Assembly: GCF_000805335.1 (NCBI RefSeq)
Contig: NZ_KN708638.1
Location: 2,322,566-2,386,565 of the forward strand
Source: Streptomyces sp. CT34
GTDB lineage: Bacteria > Actinomycetota > Actinomycetes > Streptomycetales > Streptomycetaceae
Direction: 5' to 3'
DNA: 64,000 nt
Below are positions 8,941 through 17,824 of this stretch, in pieces. Each line of letters opens with the position of its first letter. The first letter of the stretch is position 1. The position numbers and the translations under genes are program-made. A model generated the notes under the pieces. It saw only the letters and a list, made by a program, of their open reading frames with translations, did no database searches and was not told the origin of the DNA.

Positions 8941-9107
8941 CGGGCCGGCGGGGTGGACGCCGTGCTTCCCCGCGTGACCGGCCGGTGACCGGCGGGGGTC
9001 GGTGTGGTGTCCCGGGGGGACCCTTGGGGGAAACCCGTATCCTCCCCCTGAAGGATCCGGGGGGGCGCATACCCGACCCGGGGATGATCGGCGACACACC
9101 CCTTTCT

Positions 9108-9122
9108 GGCAGACTGTCTGCC
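9108..9122. promoter_or_regulatory. Perfect inverted repeat at the PAP2 gene start
   Basis: GGCAGAC-T-GTCTGCC, 7-bp arms around one base, ends two bases before the ATG at 9124. It looks like a protein-binding operator; no regulator gene adjoins it. The rest of 8941-9123 contains G/C runs, a weak ATCCT/AGGAT stem and no gene. Confidence 0.45.
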
Positions 9123-9123
9123 T

Positions 9124-9975
9124 ATGGGTGAAGCGAATGTGAGGACTCTGGACGACCTGTCGGCCCCCCCGGCGCCCAGCGGGGAGCGCGCGGACCGCCC
9201 GGACAGGGGGCTCCTGACCCACCTGAGGTCTCCTCGCACACCCCGTCTCTGGTTCGAGATCCTGCTGATCGCGGTCAGCTACTGGACGTACTCGCTCATC
9301 CGCAACGCGGTGCCCGAGCAGAAGGCCCAGGCGCTGCGGAACGCCGACTGGATCTGGCGGGCGGAGCACGCGCTGGGCATCGCCGTCGAGCACACCGTCA
9401 ACCACGCGGTGAACTCGGTGACGTGGCTGATCGTCTCGATGAACTACTACTACGCGACGCTGCACTTCATCGTGACGATCGGCGTGCTGATCTGGCTCTA
9501 CCGCTGGCATCCGGGGCGCTACGCGGCGGCCCGGCTGGCGCTGTTCGCCACCACCGGTATCGCGCTGGTCGGTTACTACTTCTACCCGCTGGCGCCGCCC
9601 CGGCTGATGCCGGACGGCGGCTTCATCGACACCGTCATCCAGCACGGGACCTGGGGCTCGATGGCGTCCGGCAACCTCGCCTCGATGTCCAACCAGTACG
9701 CCGCGATGCCCTCGATGCACATCGGCTGGTCGCTGTGGTGCGGAATCACCATCGCGCTGCTGGCGAAGCCCGTGTGGGCGCGGGTGCTGGGGCTGCTCTA
9801 CCCGGCCACGACGCTGACCGTGATCGTCTCCACCGCCAACCACTTCTGGCTGGACGCGCTGGGCGGGGTGCTGTGCCTGGCCTTCGGCTTCGCGCTGGCC
9901 TTCGCCTGGTACGGGACGCTGCCGCACCGGCTGGCGCGGCACGTGGTGCCGGAGCCGGCCGCACTGCGGGCATGA
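9124..9975 (+). CDS. PAP2-superfamily membrane phosphatase/transferase
   Basis: Integral membrane protein (283 residues, about six membrane segments) of the PAP2 family, inositol-phosphorylceramide-synthase-like branch. Active-site signatures are PLAPPRLMPD near residues 158-167, PSMHIGW near 197 and a third motif with the His and Asp of NHFWLDALGG near 240. Members cleave or transfer lipid phosphate groups on the outer membrane face; the substrate here is unknown. It converges on glnE, with a shared hairpin between them. I recall a gene of this type beside glnE in S. coelicolor. Confidence 0.85.
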   Translation: MGEANVRTLDDLSAPPAPSGERADRPDRGLLTHLRSPRTPRLWFEILLIAVSYWTYSLIRNAVPEQKAQALRNADWIWRAEHALGIAVEHTVNHAVNSVTWLIVSMNYYYATLHFIVTIGVLIWLYRWHPGRYAAARLALFATTGIALVGYYFYPLAPPRLMPDGGFIDTVIQHGTWGSMASGNLASMSNQYAAMPSMHIGWSLWCGITIALLAKPVWARVLGLLYPATTLTVIVSTANHFWLDALGGVLCLAFGFALAFAWYGTLPHRLARHVVPEPAALRA

Positions 9976-9991
9976 GGGCGTGCGGGGCGTG

Positions 9992-10033
9992 GAGGGCTGA
10001 GGGCCACAGCGCCCGGGGCGGGGCTCAGCCCTC
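9992..10033. terminator. Convergent hairpin between PAP2 gene and glnE
   Basis: GAGGGCTGAG (9992-10001) pairs perfectly with CTCAGCCCTC (10024-10033). The right arm covers the glnE stop codon, so it could serve transcripts from both sides. Confidence 0.55.
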
Positions 10034-13000
10034 GTAGAACAGCTCCTCCATGACGCCCCGGGCCCGCCGGGTGATCCGCCGGTAGTCCTCGACCATGTCC
10101 CCGACGTGACCTTCCTCATAGCCGAGGTAGCGGCCCACCGCCGACAGCTCCCGGCCGTCCGCCGGGAAGGTGTCGCCGGGACGGCCGCGCACCAGCATCA
10201 CCGCGTTGCGCACCCGCGCCGCCAGTACCCAGGCCTCGTCCAGCGTCTGGGCGTCCTCGGTGCCGATCAGCCCGGCGGCGTGCGCGGCGGCCAGTGCGTC
10301 GCGGGTGCGGGTGGTGCGCAGCCCGGAGATCTCCCAGCCGTGCCGCATCTGCATCAGCTGGACCGTCCACTCGACGTCGCTCAGCCCGCCGCGCCCCAGC
10401 TTGGCGTGGGTGGTCGGGTCCGCGCCGCGGGGCAGCCGCTCGGACTCCATCCGGGCCTTGAGTCGGCGGATCTCGCGGACCGCGTCGTCGCCCAGCCCCT
10501 CGGCCGGATAGCGCAGCGGGTCGATCAGCGCGATGAACCGCTCCCCCAGCTCCATGTCGCCGGCGACCGGTTCGGCGCGCAGCAGCGCCTGCGCCTCCCA
10601 CACCAGCGACCAGCGCCGGTAGTACGCCGCGTACGAGTTGAGGCTGCGCACCAGCGGGCCCGACCTGCCCTCCGGGCGGAGATCCGCGTCGATGAGCAAC
10701 GGCGGGTCGGAGGAGGGGAGTTGGAGGAGCCGGCGCATCTCGTTGGCGACCGCGTGGGCGGCCTTGGCGGCCTCCTGCTCGTCGGCGCCCGCGCGCGGTT
10801 CGTGCACGAAGAGCACATCGGCGTCCGAGCCGTAGCTCAGCTCGTGGCCGCCGAAGCGGCCCATGCCGATCACCGTGAACCGGGTGGGCAGGGTGTCGCC
10901 CCACCGCTCGCGGACCGCGGCCCGCAGGGCGCCCGCGAGGGTGGCCGCATTGACGTCGGACACCGCCGAGCCGACCGCGTCGACGGCATGGCCGTGGTCG
11001 TTGTCGGCCGGGCTGAACTCCGTTCCGTACGCGCCGATCACGTCGGACGCGGCGGTGCGGAACAGCTCCCGGCGGCGCACCCCGCGGGCCACCGCCACCG
11101 CCGCCTCGGCGCCGTCCGCGCGGCCCACCGCGGCCAGCACCTCCTGCTCCAGGGCGGCCCGGCCGCGCGGCTGGAGCCCGTCGGCGGCGCCGAGCAGGGC
11201 CACCGCCTCGGGGGCGCGCAGCAGCAGATCGGGGGCGAGCCGGCCGGCGGACAGCACCCGGGCGAGGTTCTCGGCGGCGGCGCCCTCGTCGCGCAGCAGC
11301 CGCAGGTACCAGGGGGTCTTGCCCAACGCGTCCGACACCTTGCGGAAGTTGAGCAGTCCGGCGTCCGGGTCGGCGGAGTCCGCGAACCAGGCGAGCAGCA
11401 CCGGCAGCAGCGTCCGCTGGATCGCCGCCTTGCGGGTCACCCCGGACGCCAGCGCCTCCAGATGCCGCAGCGCGCCCACCGGGTCGGCATAGCCCAGCGC
11501 CTCCAGGCGGTGGCCGGCGGCCTTGGCGGACAGCCGGGTCTCGCCGGGCTCCAGATGGGCGACGGCGTCCAGCAGCGGCCGGTAGAACAGCTTCTCGTGC
11601 AGCCGGCGCACCTCGCGGGCGTGCCACTTCCACTCCCGGCGCAGCGTCTCGGCCGGTTCGGTGCGCAGCCCCAGCGAGCGCGCCAGCCGCCGCAGTTCGG
11701 TCCCCTCCTCCGGCATCAGGTGGGTGCGGCGCAGCCGGAAGAGCTGGATACGGTGCTCCAGGGTGCGCAGGAAGCGGTAGGCGGCGTCGAGGGCCGCGGC
11801 GTCCTGGCGGCCCACATAGCCGCCGGCCGCGAGCGCCGCCAGGGCGTCCAGGGTGGTGGCGCTGCGCAGCGTGGCGTCACTGCGGCCGTGCACCAACTGG
11901 AGCAGCTGGACGGCGAATTCGACGTCGCGCAGCCCGCCGGGGCCGAGCTTGAGCTCGCGGTCGACCTGGGCGGCGGGGATGTTCTCGACGACCCGCAGGC
12001 GCATCTGGCGGACGTCGGCGACGAAGTTCTCCCGCTCGGCGACGTCCCAGACCATCGGCGACAGCGCGTCGACGTACTCCTGGCCCAGCGCCACGTCCCC
12101 GGCCATCGGGCGGGCCTTGAGCAGCGCCTGGAACTCCCAGGTCTTGGCCCAGCGTTGGTAGTAGGCGAGGTGGCTGCTGAGAGTGCGCACCAGCGGGCCG
12201 TTGCGGCCCTCGGGGCGCAGGTTGGCGTCGACCGGCCAGATGGTGCCCTCGGCCGTGCTGTCCGAGCACAGCCGCATCATCCGGGCGGCGAGCCGGGTCG
12301 CGGCCTGGAGCGCCTTGGCCTCCTCGGCGCCCTCCCGGGGCTCGGCGACGAAGATGACATCGACGTCCGAGACGTAGTTCAGCTCCCGGCCACCGCACTT
12401 GCCCATGCCGATGACCGACAGCCGGCACAGCGCGGCGTCGCCGGGCTGCTCCTCGTAGGCGATCTCCAGGGCGGCGCGGACGGTGGCGGTGGCCAGGTCC
12501 GCGAGTTCGGCGGCGGCCTCGGCGACATCGGTGGTGCCGCACACGTCGCGGGCGGCGATGCCCAGCAGGCAGCGGCGGTAGGCGGCGCGCAGCGCGTCCG
12601 CGCGCGGCCGGTCGGCGCCCCGCTCGCCCCAGACGCCCTCGGCGAGCGCCTGCTCGAACTGGGGCGTGGTGGGGTGCAGGTCGACCGACTCGTAGGTGAC
12701 CAGCGACCGCCAGTCCCGCGGGTGCCGGGCCAGATGGTCGGCGAGCGCCTCGGAGGCGCCCATGACCCCCAGCAGCCGGTCGCGCAGCGGCTTGGCGGCG
12801 GCCACGGTGGCCAGCAGCTCCTGCCGCTCGGCCGGCTCCTGCGCCTCCACCAGGCGCACCAGGCCGAGCAGCGCCAGGTCGGGATCGGCGGTGGCCCCGA
12901 GCGCTTCGAGGAGCACCGAGTCCTCGCGTACGGAGGCGAGTTCGGGGGCGTCGAGCAGCTTCCCGGCGGCCGAGGGGTCGGTAAAACCGTGCCTCAGCAG

Positions 13001-13048
13001 CCGGGTGAAGGTGCTGCTCCGCCGTCCCTGCGGAGCGGGTAGTGCCAT
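10025..13048 (-). CDS. glnE: Glutamine synthetase adenylyltransferase/adenylyl-removing enzyme
   Basis: Bifunctional enzyme (1007 residues) that adenylylates glutamine synthetase I under nitrogen excess and removes AMP under limitation. Two nucleotidyltransferase domains are visible, each with Gly-rich strand and Asp pair: GMGKCGGRELNYVSDVDV near residues 214-231 (deadenylylase half) and GMGRFGGHELSYGSDADV near 729-746 (adenylylase half), each followed by a GlnD-UR-like helical domain (GPGGLRDVEF, GRGGLSDVEW). ATG at 13048 follows GAGAGG. Position near glnA2 matches the arrangement in actinobacteria. Confidence 0.95.
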   Translation of the reverse strand: MALPAPQGRRSSTFTRLLRHGFTDPSAAGKLLDAPELASVREDSVLLEALGATADPDLALLGLVRLVEAQEPAERQELLATVAAAKPLRDRLLGVMGASEALADHLARHPRDWRSLVTYESVDLHPTTPQFEQALAEGVWGERGADRPRADALRAAYRRCLLGIAARDVCGTTDVAEAAAELADLATATVRAALEIAYEEQPGDAALCRLSVIGMGKCGGRELNYVSDVDVIFVAEPREGAEEAKALQAATRLAARMMRLCSDSTAEGTIWPVDANLRPEGRNGPLVRTLSSHLAYYQRWAKTWEFQALLKARPMAGDVALGQEYVDALSPMVWDVAERENFVADVRQMRLRVVENIPAAQVDRELKLGPGGLRDVEFAVQLLQLVHGRSDATLRSATTLDALAALAAGGYVGRQDAAALDAAYRFLRTLEHRIQLFRLRRTHLMPEEGTELRRLARSLGLRTEPAETLRREWKWHAREVRRLHEKLFYRPLLDAVAHLEPGETRLSAKAAGHRLEALGYADPVGALRHLEALASGVTRKAAIQRTLLPVLLAWFADSADPDAGLLNFRKVSDALGKTPWYLRLLRDEGAAAENLARVLSAGRLAPDLLLRAPEAVALLGAADGLQPRGRAALEQEVLAAVGRADGAEAAVAVARGVRRRELFRTAASDVIGAYGTEFSPADNDHGHAVDAVGSAVSDVNAATLAGALRAAVRERWGDTLPTRFTVIGMGRFGGHELSYGSDADVLFVHEPRAGADEQEAAKAAHAVANEMRRLLQLPSSDPPLLIDADLRPEGRSGPLVRSLNSYAAYYRRWSLVWEAQALLRAEPVAGDMELGERFIALIDPLRYPAEGLGDDAVREIRRLKARMESERLPRGADPTTHAKLGRGGLSDVEWTVQLMQMRHGWEISGLRTTRTRDALAAAHAAGLIGTEDAQTLDEAWVLAARVRNAVMLVRGRPGDTFPADGRELSAVGRYLGYEEGHVGDMVEDYRRITRRARGVMEELFYEG

Positions 13049-13098
13049 GGGGCGGCCTCTCGGTGGCTGGTCGGCTCGGGCACGGGGCTGATGCGGGC

Positions 13099-13194
13099 TC
13101 AGAGCACCGGCGGCATCGTCCGCAGCGCGCGGGCGGTGGCCCAGGAGCGGTGCTCCGCCCGCTCCCGCTGCGTGGTGCGCAGGGTTCGACGCAT
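13099..13194 (-). CDS. 31-residue ORF upstream of glnE
   Basis: ATG at 13194 begins MRRTLRTTQRERAEHRSW, ending MPPVL before TGA, 50 bp upstream of the glnE ATG. It has one of the strongest ribosome sites in the window (GGAGAGGAG ending four bases before the ATG). The peptide is Arg-rich with no membrane segment. It may be a leader peptide affecting glnE translation or a conserved microprotein; I do not recognise it. Confidence 0.5.
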   Translation of the reverse strand: MRRTLRTTQRERAEHRSWATARALRTMPPVL

Positions 13195-13660
13195 GGTGCT
13201 CCTCTCCTCACACGACTCTACCGGCGGGCCCTCTGACCTGCGGCGGAGCGGTCGTTCTCGGTCCTCGTCGGCCCCTCTCGGACGGGCCTCCGGGGGACCG
13301 GCACGGGGCCGCCGCTGCCGGCGGGGCCGGTCGCCAACGTTAGCGGCTCCGCGGGTTCCGTCGTAAGGCGCTGATCACTGTGGAGCGCGCTTCGGGCCGG
13401 GTCGGCCGATGTTCGCCGGGGCCGGCGCCAGGGGGTGCGGACAGCGCGCGGGAAAACGGCGAAAGGCGGCGAACGACCCGCAAGTCCCGGAAATCACGGC
13501 GCCGGTGCACCGTTTTCAAAAGCCGATTCACCGGATTCCATGCGATTCCGCGTTTCACCCGATCAGCCGCCCTCCAGGCGAAAGTCGCCACCGGAGCGTG
13601 CATGGTGATTGAGTGAACGCTCCGCCAGATGAATCGCCCGAAGAAAGGAGCACTCCGAAG
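13195..13660. other. Non-coding stretch before the small secreted protein
   Basis: No convincing gene. The left part probably holds the leftward glnE promoter. The part from about 13440 is A/T-richer and probably holds the rightward promoter of the gene at 13661. I see no strong hairpin. Confidence 0.5.
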
Positions 13661-13987
13661 ATGAACCAACGAAAGAAGACTCTTTCCCGGATATTCTCGG
13701 TCGGCGCCGCCCTGGGTATCGCCCTCGCGGCGGGGGCGCCGACGGCTGCCTCCGCCACGGCCATGACACCGCCCGCCTCGCACGCCGCCACGAAGGCTCC
13801 GGACGCCCAGGCGCACCCGGCCGACGGCAAGGGCGGCAAGGGCGACAAGGACAAGGGCGACAAAGACAAGGGTGACGAGGACAAGGGCGACGAGGACAAG
13901 GGCGGCAAGGGCCACCACCACGGAGGCGGCGGTGGCGAAGGCGAAGAGGGAGACTGCAAGGGCCTCATCGTCCTCCTCTGCGCGTGA
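13661..13987 (+). CDS. Small secreted Lys/Asp/Gly-repeat protein
   Basis: 108-residue predicted exported protein, not recognised. A Sec signal spans residues 1 to about 30 (MNQRKKTLSRIFSVGAALG, Ala-rich end). The mature part has charged repeats (GDKDK, then GDEDKG twice), a His-Gly-rich stretch (GHHHGGGGGEGEE) and a short hydrophobic tail with two cysteines (DCKGLIVLLCA). AAAGGAG about 10 nt upstream supports the ATG at 13661 over an earlier in-frame ATG at 13613. The tail cysteines could form a disulfide, and the charged or His segments could bind metal; both are speculation. Confidence 0.7.
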   Translation: MNQRKKTLSRIFSVGAALGIALAAGAPTAASATAMTPPASHAATKAPDAQAHPADGKGGKGDKDKGDKDKGDEDKGDEDKGGKGHHHGGGGGEGEEGDCKGLIVLLCA

Positions 13988-14345
13988 CGGGAATCCCGCA
14001 CGGGCTCGGGCCGGGCGGCGGAGGGCGACCATGCGCCCGCACCATCCCTCCCCCGCCTCGCCCGGTACCCGAAGCCGGCACCTCGGCCAGGAATTCGCGA
14101 TAGCGGAAATCCCGCCGTCCGGCGGACCGCACCGCATTTCCCGCGCCTGATTCACCGCCATTTCCCCGTACGGTATTCCGCCCCGGCATTCCGTCCGCAC
14201 TTTCCGTCAAGGCATTCCACCGAGAATGCACAGTACGGCGTTCAAACCTTCGAGGACTCCGCTACAAGGAGTGCGGACGGCATGCGCGGTGGCGGATATC
14301 GCCGCGCATTTCCACCGGGCGACGCCCCGGGGAGGGGGAGGCGGG
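13988..14345. other. Intergenic, no gene seen
   Basis: Between the small secreted gene and the glnA2 terminator I find no frame with a ribosome site and actinomycete codon bias. Several TTCC/GGAA-containing stretches make it A/T-richer than average. Confidence 0.5.
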
Positions 14346-14383
14346 GCGTGGGGGCCTGCGGCAACTGCCGCAGGCCCCCACGC
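14346..14383 (-). terminator. Strong glnA2 terminator
   Basis: GCGTGGGGGCCTGCGGCA and its exact complement TGCCGCAGGCCCCCACGC are separated by only AC, a perfect 18-bp palindromic stem 27 nt beyond the glnA2 stop. The innermost bases would open to form a loop. Confidence 0.85.
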
Positions 14384-14410
14384 CGTTCCCCGTGGAAGCG
14401 CTCCGGCCGG

Positions 14411-15772
14411 TTACAGCACCGGCAGCATCTTGCGCAGCTCGAAGGCGGTGACCTCGGAGCGGTACTCCTCCCACTCCTGCTTCTTGTTGCGCAGGAAGAA
14501 GTCGAAGACGTGCTCGCCCAGCGTCTCGGCGACCAGTTCGCTGCGCTCCATCAGCTCGATGGCCTCGCCGAGGTTCTGCGGCAGCGGCTCGATGCCCATC
14601 GCGCGGCGCTCGGAGTCGGACAGCGCCCAGACGTCGTCGTCGGCGCCGGCCGGGAGCTCGTAGCTCTCCTCGATGCCCTTGAGGCCGGCCGCGAGCAGTA
14701 CCGCGTACGTCAGGTACGGGTTGGCGCCGGAGTCGATCGAGCGGACCTCGACCCGCGTGGAGCCCATCTTGCCGGGCTTGTACATCGGGACGCGGATCAG
14801 CGCGGAGCGGTTGTTGTGGCCCCAGCAGATGTACGAGGGGGCCTCGCCGCCGGCGCCCGCGGTGCGGTTGGTGCCGCCCCAGATGCGCTTGTAGGAGTTG
14901 ACCCACTGGTTGGTGACGGCGGAGATCTCGCCGGCGTGCCGGAGCAGGCCGGCGATGAACGACCGTCCCACCTTGGAGAGCTGGTACTCCGAGCCCGACT
15001 CGTGGAAGGCGTTGCGGTCGCCCTCGAAGAGGGAGAGGTGGGTGTGCATGCCCGAGCCCGGGTACTCGGAGAACGGCTTGGGCATGAACGTGGCCTGCAC
15101 GCCCTGCTCCAGCGCGACCTGCTTCATCACCAGCCGGAAGGTCATGATGTTGTCGGCGGTGGAGAGCGCGTCGGCGTAGCGCAGGTCGATCTCCTGCTGG
15201 CCGGGGGCGCCCTCGTGGTGGCTGAACTCCACCGAGATGCCCATCGACTCCAGCATCGTGATCGCCTGGCGGCGGAAGTCCATGCCGACGTTCTGCGGGG
15301 TGTGGTCGAAGTAGCCCGAGGAGTCGCCGGGGATCGGCCGGGAGCCGTCGACGGGCTTGTCCTTGAGCAGGAAGAACTCGATCTCGGGGTGGGTGTAGAA
15401 GGTGAAGCCGAGGTCGGAGGTCTTGGCGAGGATGCGCTTGAGGACGTAGCGCGGATCGGCGTACGAGGGCGAGCCGTCCGGCATCAGGATGTCGCAGAAC
15501 ATCCGGGCGGTGCCCGGGGCCTCGGCGCGCCAGGGCAGGATCTGGAAGGTGCCGGGGTCCGGCTTGGCGATCATGTCGGACTCGTACACCCGGGCGAATC
15601 CCTCGATGGCCGAGCCGTCGAACCCGATGCCCTCGTCAAACGCCTGCTCCAGCTCGGCCGGCGCCACCGCCACGGACTTGAGGAACCCGAGAACGTCGGT
15701 GAACCATAGCCGGACGAAGCGAATGTCGCGCTCTTCCAGCGTCCGGAGCACAAACTCCTGCTGCTTGTCCAT
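14411..15772 (-). CDS. glnA2: Type I glutamine synthetase-like enzyme GlnA2
   Basis: 453-residue member of the GSI fold. Visible blocks: an N-terminal beta-grasp with GFDGSAIEGFARVYESDM, the metal/ATP site HPEIEFFLL, SHHEGAPGQQEIDLRYADAL, GSGMHTHLSLF and NRSALIRVP. The adenylylation signature found in classical GlnA (KNLYDLP) is replaced by a YELPAGADDDVW segment, so it is unlikely to be a GlnE target. The S. coelicolor counterpart GlnA2 is, to my knowledge, a gamma-glutamylpolyamine synthetase rather than a true glutamine synthetase, and I infer the same here. It ends at the strong hairpin at 14346-14383. Confidence 0.9.
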   Translation of the reverse strand: MDKQQEFVLRTLEERDIRFVRLWFTDVLGFLKSVAVAPAELEQAFDEGIGFDGSAIEGFARVYESDMIAKPDPGTFQILPWRAEAPGTARMFCDILMPDGSPSYADPRYVLKRILAKTSDLGFTFYTHPEIEFFLLKDKPVDGSRPIPGDSSGYFDHTPQNVGMDFRRQAITMLESMGISVEFSHHEGAPGQQEIDLRYADALSTADNIMTFRLVMKQVALEQGVQATFMPKPFSEYPGSGMHTHLSLFEGDRNAFHESGSEYQLSKVGRSFIAGLLRHAGEISAVTNQWVNSYKRIWGGTNRTAGAGGEAPSYICWGHNNRSALIRVPMYKPGKMGSTRVEVRSIDSGANPYLTYAVLLAAGLKGIEESYELPAGADDDVWALSDSERRAMGIEPLPQNLGEAIELMERSELVAETLGEHVFDFFLRNKKQEWEEYRSEVTAFELRKMLPVL

Positions 15773-15854
15773 GGGTCACCAATCCTCGCAGGTCAATCGG
15801 CCTGTCCACGCGCGTGGAACACCGCGGTCCGGCACACCAGTATCACGTCAGGGG

Positions 15855-15870
15855 GTTACCGTCACATTAC
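15855..15870 (-). promoter_or_regulatory. Possible GlnR-like box upstream of glnA2
   Basis: On the glnA2 strand this reads GTAAT-N6-GTAAC, two mismatches from the gTnAC-N6-GaAAC pattern I recall for Streptomyces GlnR, about 83 nt upstream of the ATG. Chance occurrence is quite possible. The remainder of 15773-16127 shows no gene. Confidence 0.3.
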
Positions 15871-16127
15871 GCACCCTTGGCCTGAATCAGAACCGCTGAC
15901 CCGTGACCCCCATCGCGCATCTTTCCCGCCGTCACCACGCTCAGCGCGACGGGACGCGGCAATCGGCCGGCTTGGCGCAGTCTTGGACGGCCGCAGATGC
16001 CCTGTTGACCGGATATTGAGTACCTCGTGCCTCGGCGTTCCTCCCCTCCCCCAGGGTGCACGAACACCCGCCGCGGCGCGGACCGGGACGGCCCGCGTGT
16101 CCCTCGGGCAGGCGCTCCGCCGACCGC

Positions 16128-16991
16128 TCACGGGAGGTCCAGTACCGCCCGGGCCACCGCCCCCGGCGCGTCCGCCATCACCAGGTGGCCGGAGGGCGCG
16201 GCGAGTGCGAAGTGGCCGCCCAGTTCCGCCGCCAGGGCCCGCTGGCGCTCCAGCCGGCGCAGTTCGCGGGGCGCCTCGCCGCCGTCGTGGGCCGCCAGGA
16301 CGGCGACCGGGACGGCGGGCAGCGGGCGGCGGCGGCGCAGCGCGGCGAGGTCGGCGGCCTGGTACGGGTAGCTCGCGTTCTCCAGGACGCACCCGCGCAG
16401 AACCCGGCTGGTGCGGTATCCGGCGCGCTCCCACCCGTGCCGCGGGTGGCTGCCGACGGTCGAGGCGCGGGTGATCAGGCGGCGGGCGGCGGGGCCGAGC
16501 AGCCACGGCAGCCCGGCGGCGGACAGCGCGCCCGCGAGGCCGCCGGCCCAGGCCGTGCGGACCGCGCGCGGCAGGCGGGGCCGTGGGTCCTCCTCGATGC
16601 TGCCGTCGACCAGGACCAGACCGGCGCAGCGGGCCGGGTGCAGCCGGGCGAACGCCTCGGCGTGGAAGCCGGCGAGCGAGTGCCCGACGACCGTCGCCGG
16701 CCCCATGTGGCCCAGCGCGTCGAGGAGTTGGGCGATCCGGTCGGCCTCGGCGGCGAGGTCGGGCGGCCCGGGCGCGGCGGCGCTGAGGCCGAGTCCGGGC
16801 CGGTCGAACCGGACCACGGTGCGGTACGGGGCGAGCAGCGCGGCGACCGCGTCCCAGTCGAACCAGGCCATGCCGAGTCCGCCGCTGAGCACGCACAGCG
16901 GGCCGCGGCCCTCGCGCAGCACGTGCAGCGGCAGACCGCCCACGCGCACCATGCGGCCGGGGGCGGTGCGGGTCCGTACGGGCTGGTTCAC
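16128..16991 (-). CDS. Alpha/beta-hydrolase fold protein
   Basis: 287-residue cytoplasmic hydrolase. The nucleophile elbow GHSLAGFH lies near residue 98, with the strand before it VVRFDRPGLGLSA; the catalytic His is probably in SGHLVMAD close to the C-terminus. Substrate unknown. The GTG at 16991 overlaps the stop of the membrane-protein gene upstream (GTGA) and has GAGGAG before it, so the two genes are translationally coupled. I considered a start further upstream, but that would run through the upstream gene in another frame. Confidence 0.8.
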   Translation of the reverse strand: MNQPVRTRTAPGRMVRVGGLPLHVLREGRGPLCVLSGGLGMAWFDWDAVAALLAPYRTVVRFDRPGLGLSAAAPGPPDLAAEADRIAQLLDALGHMGPATVVGHSLAGFHAEAFARLHPARCAGLVLVDGSIEEDPRPRLPRAVRTAWAGGLAGALSAAGLPWLLGPAARRLITRASTVGSHPRHGWERAGYRTSRVLRGCVLENASYPYQAADLAALRRRRPLPAVPVAVLAAHDGGEAPRELRRLERQRALAAELGGHFALAAPSGHLVMADAPGAVARAVLDLP

Positions 16992-17824
16992 GGCTCTCCT
17001 CGGGGCGGGGTAGGCGGGTTCGGCAGGGTAGGCGGGTTCGGCGGGCCAGCGGCCGGGGCGGCGGGAGCGGCCGGGTGCGGGTGCGCCGCCGCGCGGCGGG
17101 CCGCGGCTCCGCCCGGCCGCGCGAGGCAGCCCGCGAGCAGCGCGAGGTAGAGGGCGACCAGCAGGACCTGGAGGCGCTGGCCGACGCCGAGGGCCCAGGT
17201 GCCGCGGTCGGCGGTGAAGGCGGCGACCGCGGCCAGGGTCCAGAGCGTGGCGGCCAGTTCCGCCAGTACCAGCGGCGGGCCGAAGCGGGCCAGCGCCGGC
17301 CACTGGCCGTGGCGGCGGGCGGCCACGGTGAGCAGCACCAGCGCGGCGAGCGCACCCAGCATGGCGAGGGAGCTGCTGACGGCGTGCGCGGTGTGGGTGG
17401 CCGGGACCAGTCCGGCGGTCTCGCGGGCCGCGCACACCGGGTCGCCGGTCGGCGCGCAGCTCAGCGGCAGCCGGGAGTCCAGCGCGGTGGCGCCGCCGAA
17501 CAGCGCCAGCGCGGCCCAACCGGCCACCGCCCAGGGCTGCCGCTCCGCGCGCGGCGAACCGGCCGGCCCCCGCGGCCCGGCCCCTCCCGCCGGCGCGGTC
17601 AGCGCACCGGCCAGCACCAGCAGCCCGGCGACCAGGTCGGTGGCGCGGAACAGGCCGCCGAGCGGCTGGTCGGCGGCGGCGAGTTCGCTGACGTACGCCC
17701 GTACCGGGTCCAGGCCGGTGGCGATCACCAGCTCCAGGACCCAGGCGGTGTAGGCGACCGCGCCGAGCAGCAGGAGCGCGGCGGCGAGGCGGCGGGCGGC
17801 GGGGCGGGGGCGGCTCACGGACAT
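16988..17824 (-). CDS. DUF998-like multi-pass membrane protein
   Basis: 278-residue protein with about six to seven hydrophobic segments (AAALLLLGAVAYTAWVLELV first). The segment GLDPVRAYVSELAAADQPLG followed by RATDLVAGLLVLAGAL is typical of DUF998 proteins as I remember them; function unknown. The tail is Pro/Asn-rich (GPPNPPTLPNPPTPP), encoded by two near-identical copies of an 18-bp DNA unit near 17008-17043. Start ATG 17824 (MSVSRP) is the first convincing one; an in-frame ATG at 17854 is possible. A palindrome ATCCGG-AATG-CCGGAT (17853-17868) sits at the promoter end. Confidence 0.7.
   Translation of the reverse strand: MSVSRPRPAARRLAAALLLLGAVAYTAWVLELVIATGLDPVRAYVSELAAADQPLGGLFRATDLVAGLLVLAGALTAPAGGAGPRGPAGSPRAERQPWAVAGWAALALFGGATALDSRLPLSCAPTGDPVCAARETAGLVPATHTAHAVSSSLAMLGALAALVLLTVAARRHGQWPALARFGPPLVLAELAATLWTLAAVAAFTADRGTWALGVGQRLQVLLVALYLALLAGCLARPGGAAARRAAAHPHPAAPAAPAAGPPNPPTLPNPPTPPRGEP

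Noticed and set aside
10106..13042. Long plus-strand frame opposite glnE
   Set aside because: No ribosome site, low-complexity composition, and complete overlap with unmistakable glnE motifs on the other strand.
13049..13211. Alternative minus-strand frame overlapping the 31-codon ORF
   Set aside because: It runs into glnE out of frame and lacks protein-like composition; the 31-codon frame has the ribosome site.
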